In this document: piece by piece, positions 31,151 to 35,698 of the stretch | How positions within the stretch are numbered: the first letter of the stretch is position 1 | Layout: each line of letters starts with the position of its first letter | NCBI GenBank assembly: GCA_964456745.1 | Contig: CAYWBW010000021.1 | Location: 1-35,698 of the forward strand | Direction: 5' to 3' | DNA: 35,698 nt | Origin: CAYWBW01 sp964456745 | GTDB taxonomy: Bacteria > Patescibacteriota > Gracilibacteria > GCA-2401425 > JAJOLG01 | The notes under the pieces: generated by a model | Seen by the model: the letters and a program-made list of their open reading frames with translations, nothing else | What the model was told of the DNA's origin: nothing | Database searches by the model: none | Made by a program: the position numbers and the translations under genes

Positions 31151-31849
31151 ATGAAAAAAATAATACTAATCATTGTTCTACTAATTCTAATATCTTGAAG
31201 CTTTTTCTTCAGACATAAAATTATTTCAATTTCAAAAGAAATATGAAGAATAATCTGATTGAAAATTCCTACAGCTCAAACTATTTATGAGAAAAATAGT
31301 AACAATATTTATCCAAAAACTAAAATAGAAATTCCAAAAGAAAAGTGATATTTGATAGTGGTTTATAAAGATAATCACAAGCTAGAGTTATTGAAAAATA
31401 ATATTCTTATTAAGCAGTACGATGTAAATATTAAACGCGAAAAACAAGATCGAAGTATTTGGGAAGATAATCAAACTCCTGAATGAATATTTACTATTGA
31501 AACAATGGATGTAATACAATTTCCATTTTGGAGAAGATGGATGAGATTAAATACAGTAGAAAAAGCTCATAAGATTTATAAAGAAAATTTCTGAGAAACA
31601 AATATAAAAGATTTTGAAAAAGAATATTGAAAATTAAACTCAGATGCATCAATAAGACATTTCAATAAATTAAATCCTGGTCAAAAAATGCTGAGATGAA
31701 TTGGTATTCATTGAGGATGATTTTCTATTTATCATGATTGGACCCAAGGTTGCGTAGCAATGTCTAATAAGAATATTATTGAGCTTTTTGATATTTTAAA
31801 AGAATGAGAAAATTGAGAAGCTTGAGTTAAAGTTATTATTCAGGATTAA
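31151..31849 (+). CDS. L,D-transpeptidase (YkuD domain)
   Basis: This 232-residue cell-wall enzyme makes 3-3 peptidoglycan cross-links or attaches proteins. The signal anchor reads MKKIILIIVLLILISGSFFF. The YkuD core starts at about residue 73 (GYLIVVYKDNHKLELLKNN), with TPEGIFTIE, then the catalytic region IGIHGGGFSIYHDWTQGCVA, containing His and the nucleophilic Cys in T-Q-G-C-V-A-M, and SNKNIIELFD. Many relatives read D-W-T-x-G-C-I-A. The enzyme is resistant to most beta-lactams in other bacteria (family knowledge). Its stop is followed by about 160 bases of AT-rich spacer. Confidence 0.93.
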
Positions 31850-32008
31850 TGATTATTTACTTCTAAAATTTAGAAAATGACAAGGTTTAAAAAAATAAAT
31901 GGAGTTTTTTTAAAAAAAACAGTATAATAAATTTTCAAAAATATCTTTGCAATATGCAATTGAAAAATTTCCTGAGGATAAATTAAGGTTAATTTGAAGT
32001 TCACACTA

Positions 32009-33169
32009 CTAACTACAATATACTAATTTATTAATCTGTTCAACAATTACATCAATTATTAGTGAATCTTTATTTCATTTATGCAAAGCAATATCAATAG
32101 ATCAATCATCCATAATATCAGAAGGCATACGTCCTCACGTCCATAGCATTATTTTAATTTGATGGTTTGATCATTTAGCTATTCATCTAATTATTTTAGC
32201 TACTTCTTGTCAGTGTATCATATTAGGATATAATGATATATCATCAGTACTATCAAGTCACATGTCTTTATCTAGAATAAATAATGTTGCTCATTTAAAA
32301 CTTAACATATCAGGAAACCTATTTTTAAATTTTTGTAAAAAAACTCAAGGACTACCTTCATTACAATACAAATAATTGTCACTTATTTTTCAATCACAAG
32401 CAGCTCAATCTAGCAATTCGGCTATTTTTACAAGTGGTTCTAACTCATCATCTACTGCAATGATTCTTATCTTTTTATCCAAAAAATCAACTCAATCAGG
32501 AAGATTATTAATTACAAGATCAATTAGTTTTTTCGATACAGCGTTAGATATTGCCATTTTTAATATTGATCATCAACTTTGTCATACAGATCTCAAATCA
32601 AATCAATTATTTAATAAATATTCTGTATATTCTGTTGATCATAATACATCATCTCTTCTTAGTGCAGCCCTGAACAACCACCATCAAAAACTATTCATAG
32701 TAAAATGTGTAGGCGTTTGATTAATAAGGAATGAATTATTTTCCAAAATTTCTTTGAATCATAAAAAACCACAAGCAAATATTCTATCTAATAACTTAAT
32801 ACCATCATAGATTACATTTTTTCATCCTACTTTAACAGACATCTTTTCAGCTACGCTTGCATCATCTATAACTATAATAGGTCTGGAGATTGTGTGCAGT
32901 TCCCTATCATTAGTAATGTCAATTAATGTTACTGTTACTATTTTGTTATTAAAAGAAATGAAACGATCAATGCCTCAGTAACTAATTCTATATTTTTTAT
33001 TATCATAAGAGTTATTAAAAATAACAACAGGATCAATTAAAGTATAGTTAGACCTGTTAGAAACTTTAATAACATCAGGGATATAATCCTCAAATTTCTT
33101 TATAGCTTTATTGTACTCTATTTGCTCTATTGATAATTGATGAAATTGTTCTTTTTCTTGGTTTTTCAT
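32009..33169 (-). CDS. protein with C-terminal response-regulator receiver domain
   Basis: This protein has 386 residues. Residues about 1-235 form an unassigned soluble domain with SYGGIDRFISFNNKIVTVTL, HTISRPIIVIDDASVAEKMS and TMNSFGGWLFRAALRRDDVL-type stretches. The C-terminal about 150 residues form a receiver fold: IRIIAVDDELEPLVKIAELL (acidic pair), ATLFILDKDMGL (phosphoacceptor Asp), IKIMLWTGGR (switch Thr) and IDIALHKGNKD (Lys). All four key residues are present, so phosphorylation is plausible. A C-terminal receiver is the reverse of the usual order. ATG at 33169 is chosen because the promoter -10 overlaps ATG codons upstream. Confidence 0.83.
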
Positions 33170-33203
33170 AATAAGTAAGATTAAAAAAATAAATTTGGAA
33201 TTC

Positions 33204-33232
33204 ATTATGCACATCATTTTGTATATTGTCAA
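33204..33232 (-). promoter_or_regulatory. promoter of the receiver-domain gene
   Basis: On the minus strand TTGACA (33232-33227) and CATAAT (33209-33204) are 17 bases apart. The transcript should start near 33197, giving a leader of about 28 bases and ruling out the ATG codons at 33205 and above. Confidence 0.65.
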
Positions 33233-33260
33233 GTTTGTACTTACTATATTTTAAATAAAG

Positions 33261-33288
33261 TTGACTTTCTGTGTAGTTTAAGTAATAT
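33261..33288 (+). promoter_or_regulatory. promoter of TrmB regulator 2
   Basis: TTGACT (33261-33266) and TAATAT (33283-33288) are 16 bases apart, the same arrangement as before the first TrmB gene (TTGACT, 16 bases, TATATT). The predicted message starts near 33295, a few bases before the apparent ATA start. Confidence 0.55.
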
Positions 33289-33301
33289 ATATCTGTTCAC
33301 C

Positions 33302-34060
33302 ATAACTAAACAACATATTAATATTAAAGATCTCACAGATATCGGATTTCAAGAAAATGAATCAATAATATACATTGAATGAGTCAAATTAGGTCCAAGT
33401 CTTGCAAGCACATTGTCTAGACGAACAGGATTTTCTCGTGGAAATACTTATTTCTTACTCAAATCTATGATTGGTAAATGATATTTTTCAAAATTTGAAA
33501 AAGATAAAATAACTTATTTTTCTGCAGAATCTCCAGAAAAAATAATGGCTATTTTAAATTTTCAAGAAAAAGAAATTCTCACAAAAAAAAATATTTTAGA
33601 CAAAATTACCCCTTCATTAAATAAACTATCTAATTCTCAAAAACCCTTATACCCGATAATAAAATACTTTGAATGAAAGAAGGCAGTACAACAAATATAT
33701 GAAGAATGATTACTTCAACCCAATTATTCCATTTGGAATCCTGAAAAAGTATCCCCTCACTTTTCTGAAAGTTTTTTTGAAACCTTATTTAAGGGGAAAT
33801 GGTGAAAGCAAGATCAGCTAGAACTAATGCCAAATTCTGAATTTAACAAAAACTTTATTAATAAACGGAAAGTTAAGAATATTGAAACAAAATTTTTTAC
33901 AAAAACAAACATATCTTTTTCAACTGATAATTTTATTTATGGAAACAAGTTTGCAAATATTTCTTTTTCTGAAGACTGAATATTTTGAATGATTATTGAG
34001 TGAAAAGATTTTTCAGATACTCAGAGAGTAATGTTTATGAATTTATGGGAATATCTATAG
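33302..34060 (+). CDS. TrmB-family transcriptional regulator 2, no canonical start codon
   Basis: The protein has 252 residues if started at ATA 33302. The winged helix is visible: LTDIGFQENESIIYIEGVKL, LASTLSRRTGFSRGNTYFLL, MIGKGYFSKFEKDKITYFSA and ESPEKIM, then a helical linker and a C-terminal domain ending FMNLWEYL. The in-frame region upstream has no ATG, GTG or TTG. ATA at 33302 aligns with the start of regulator 1 (M-S-T-K against ATA-T-K-Q), so an AUA start or an ATG-to-ATA change is suggested. The next ATG (33470) would remove the DNA-binding domain. Confidence 0.75.
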
Positions 34061-34235
34061 TAAAAAAATTATATTCGTAATACCAAAATTAAATATAAAA
34101 CTTCCTGTCTAAGATTTTGCATTTCAATAAATATTATAATATTAATTATGAATATATTAATCTTTTGAAAACCATTCACTGTGTCAATCCTTGCCTTAAG
34201 ATTTAAACCTTCTCAATATCAATAGCTAAGAGTAC

Positions 34236-34829
34236 TTATTTAATTCACTTAAATTGCTCTTTTTCTAATATATACGGATCAGTTCATTCAATTCTAATTT
34301 GTTCATTGTTCAACCAATTGGCAGCAATAACTGCAAAAATTTCAATTTCACTACTGCTTATTAATAATTTTCAAGAACTCTTCTTTGTATTTTCATCCTC
34401 ACAAAACATGTAGTCAAAATCGGACAACAGTTCTCTTGTCTCTAGTGTACATATTTCAACAATTCAAGCATTATCAATTTGTGTATTAAAATACACATTT
34501 TCTGACAAATGACCAGTCACTCACCATCGATCCGTATATCAAACAAGAAATTCCAATAGTGTTTTAGGTCTTAACGCATTATTATAATGTTCTATATAAT
34601 CTCTTTCATATCCATAATACCCATATATTTTATATCTTAAACAGTGTCACAAAGATCACTCATCTGAATAATATTTTCATGTTGGATTTCACATCTCATC
34701 TAAAAATGGAATTTTGGTTTTAAATAATAAATTTCTAACATAATCAACGTAAGACGATATTTTTAATCGTCAATTTTTATCAATTTTTTCTATTACCGGT
34801 GGGAGCAAATAAAATTTTTGTTTTTCCAT
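34236..34829 (-). CDS. hypothetical protein, 197 residues
   Basis: I do not recognise this protein. It is soluble, with FYLLPPVIEKIDKNGRLKIS at the N-terminus, a Tyr/Gly-rich middle (GSLGHCLRYKIYGYYGYERD), LLEFLVGYTDRWGVTGHLSE, and an acidic helical C-terminus (SSSEIEIFAVIAANWLNNEQ). The aromatic-rich pattern suggests a compact alpha/beta domain. No membrane segment is evident. It is divergent from TrmB regulator 3 (64 bases) and convergent with TrmB regulator 2. The 175 bases at 34061-34235 show only AT-rich sequence and a 25-codon open frame (34147-34224) that I do not call. Confidence 0.75.
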
Positions 34830-34893
34830 AACATATTTGATTAAATAAATTATTATTCCTATAAACTTTTCCAACATAACTTACTAAAAAGAT

Positions 34894-35477
34894 ATGAATT
34901 TCGAAATTTTAAAAAAAGACTAATACTCTTTTGACTTACTGATAAAGAGGCTCTGTTCTACTTAGTACTTTTACAAAATTGACCATCTAAAATATCAAAT
35001 GTTAAAAAACACATCTCGGTATCAAGAGAAATGTACTACGTAACAGCCAAGTCATTAAAGCAAAAATGAATAATAGAAGAAACACTTGAGAAATATAATA
35101 AAAAACTAATTGCACGTAATCCTGATTATTTACTTGAAACTTTAGAAAAAGAAAAAGTACTTAGTGACTTTGTATTTAAATATTATAAAAAAAGAGTTGA
35201 AAAAAATTTACATATAAAAACCATTGTGCCGTATAATGATGTATCAATAAAGTATCAAAAAGAATGAAAAGATTTATTAAGGAAAATAGCAATAATTTCT
35301 GATGAGTTTAATTTTACCACTGAGCTTTATATTTATGATAATATAGTATCAATAGCTTCTTTTAAAGAATTATTTGCAGTAGTAATTGAAAGCTATGAAA
35401 TAGCTCAAACTTTTAAGAATTTTTACAAACTTGCTTGGAAAACTGCAAATTGAACTCAGTATTGAAAAGTTTGATAA
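34894..35477 (+). CDS. TrmB-like regulator 3, needs a -1 frameshift at an A7 run
   Basis: ATG 34894 reads MNFEILKK and reaches a stop (GAC TAA) just after seven A (34911-34917). Shifting by -1 at this run gives RLILFGLTDKEALFYLVLLQ and continues to TAA 35477, about 194 residues in all. The winged helix follows: GPSKISNVKKHISVSREMYY, AKSLKQKGIIEETLEKYNKK, ARNPDYLLETLEKE, plus a short C-terminal domain. The joined N-terminus fits TrmB (I-L-K-K...G-L-T-D-K-E-A). The string A-AAA-AAG is a classical slippery heptamer, but a one-base deletion or a sequencing error explains it equally. Confidence 0.68.
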
Positions 35478-35493
35478 CTATCAATAAACATAA

Positions 35494-35698
35494 CAATGCT
35501 TTTTACAAGGTATTAAAAAAAATACTGCTATATTATTATTTCACTGAGCAATACATTATTTATATAAAATAAATTTGATAAATTTAGATTTATATTTTTA
35601 TTTGAAAGATTTAACTACATATTTAGCTAAACACTTGAATAAACTTAAAATAAACTTTGAAGTGCAACACTTATCGATAAAATTATTAACTAATTTTT
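35494..35698 (+). CDS. partial open frame running off the window end
   Basis: A frame of at least 68 codons is open to the last base, with residues such as NTAILLFHGAIHYLYKINLI, LDLYFYLKDLTTYLAKHLNK and KINFEVQHLSIKLL. The composition looks like coding, helical protein. No ATG, GTG or TTG lies in its first third. The nearest ATG (35496) is in another frame, so the true start is unclear. No family is recognised. Confidence 0.3.

Noticed and set aside
31914..32012. Short + frame with a plausible C-terminus (QYAIEKFPEDKLRLIGSSHY)
   Set aside because: No start codon and no upstream partner. It may be a gene tail left after deletion, but the evidence is too thin for a call.
32376..32720. 114-codon + strand open frame
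   Set aside because: It is antisense to the receiver-domain gene, whose motifs are clear on the minus strand.
34061..34235. Possible terminator or small gene between convergent genes
   Set aside because: No stem with a T-tract is visible, and the 25-codon frame at 34147-34224 has no supporting features.
1..35698. TGA as selenocysteine or tryptophan
   Set aside because: There are far too many TGA codons, they fall on conserved glycines, and TGG is used separately for Trp.
1..35698. tRNA, rRNA or CRISPR array
   Set aside because: I scanned the intergenic regions and found no cloverleaf-like sequence, no rRNA conserved blocks and no regularly spaced direct repeats.

Overview
The window comes from an AT-rich bacterium that reads UGA as glycine (genetic code 25), so it most likely belongs to the Patescibacteria/CPR lineages Absconditabacteria (SR1) or Gracilibacteria. 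Seen directly: with standard stops almost every gene is broken into short pieces, but with TGA read as Gly and only TAA/TAG as stops, long intact proteins appear and the TGA codons fall on invariant glycines. Examples are the G-V-G of the OGG glycosylase hairpin, the G-M-G of the GalU nucleotide loop, SGGVDSS of MnmA, the GG of a GGDEF domain, and the DGSG and KTG boxes of a penicillin-binding protein. GGN and TGG codons are also used. All coordinates below use this code.

Layout. 0-1 kb: a + strand 8-oxoguanine DNA glycosylase. 1-11.1 kb: nine tightly packed minus-strand genes reading from 11145 down to 1047: a tandem GGDEF protein, an unknown protein, GalU, a TPR protein, MscS, FtsX, a membrane-tethered helix-turn-helix protein, a DUF4846-like protein and a polytopic membrane protein. 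They look like one envelope, osmotic and division directon. 11.4-12.2 kb: a His/Cys-rich protein with an internal duplication. 12.3-13.9 kb: the classical infC-rpmI-rplT operon followed by a SpoU-family RNA methyltransferase. 13.9-20.6 kb (minus): a membrane-anchored unknown, a histidine kinase, a sortase, two tandem SLOG-fold proteins, a small exported protein, a methyltransferase and MnmA. 20.8 kb: a membrane-anchored methyltransferase (+). 21.5-28 kb (minus): a 1275-residue protein of unknown function, a D-Ala-D-Ala carboxypeptidase and an EamA transporter.

28-35.7 kb is a looser accessory region with alternating strands. It holds a truncated GNAT, an EamA gene with an early stop, AlaX, three TrmB-family regulators (one lacking a normal start, one needing a -1 frameshift), an L,D-transpeptidase, a protein with a C-terminal receiver domain, an unknown protein and gene remnants.

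Two copies of a 169-bp miniature inverted-repeat element lie 10.5 kb apart in opposite orientation. One is intact, with 12-bp perfect terminal repeats and an 8-bp target duplication. It sits just upstream of the promoter of the giant gene. Other noncoding features are a 42-bp dyad before the GGDEF gene, a multibranched foldable element at 16.2-16.36 kb, a terminator that contains the -35 of the next promoter, and several consensus TTGACA/TATAAT-type promoters. I see no tRNA, rRNA or CRISPR array. Protein family calls are from recognition of motifs in my own translation, without any database search.
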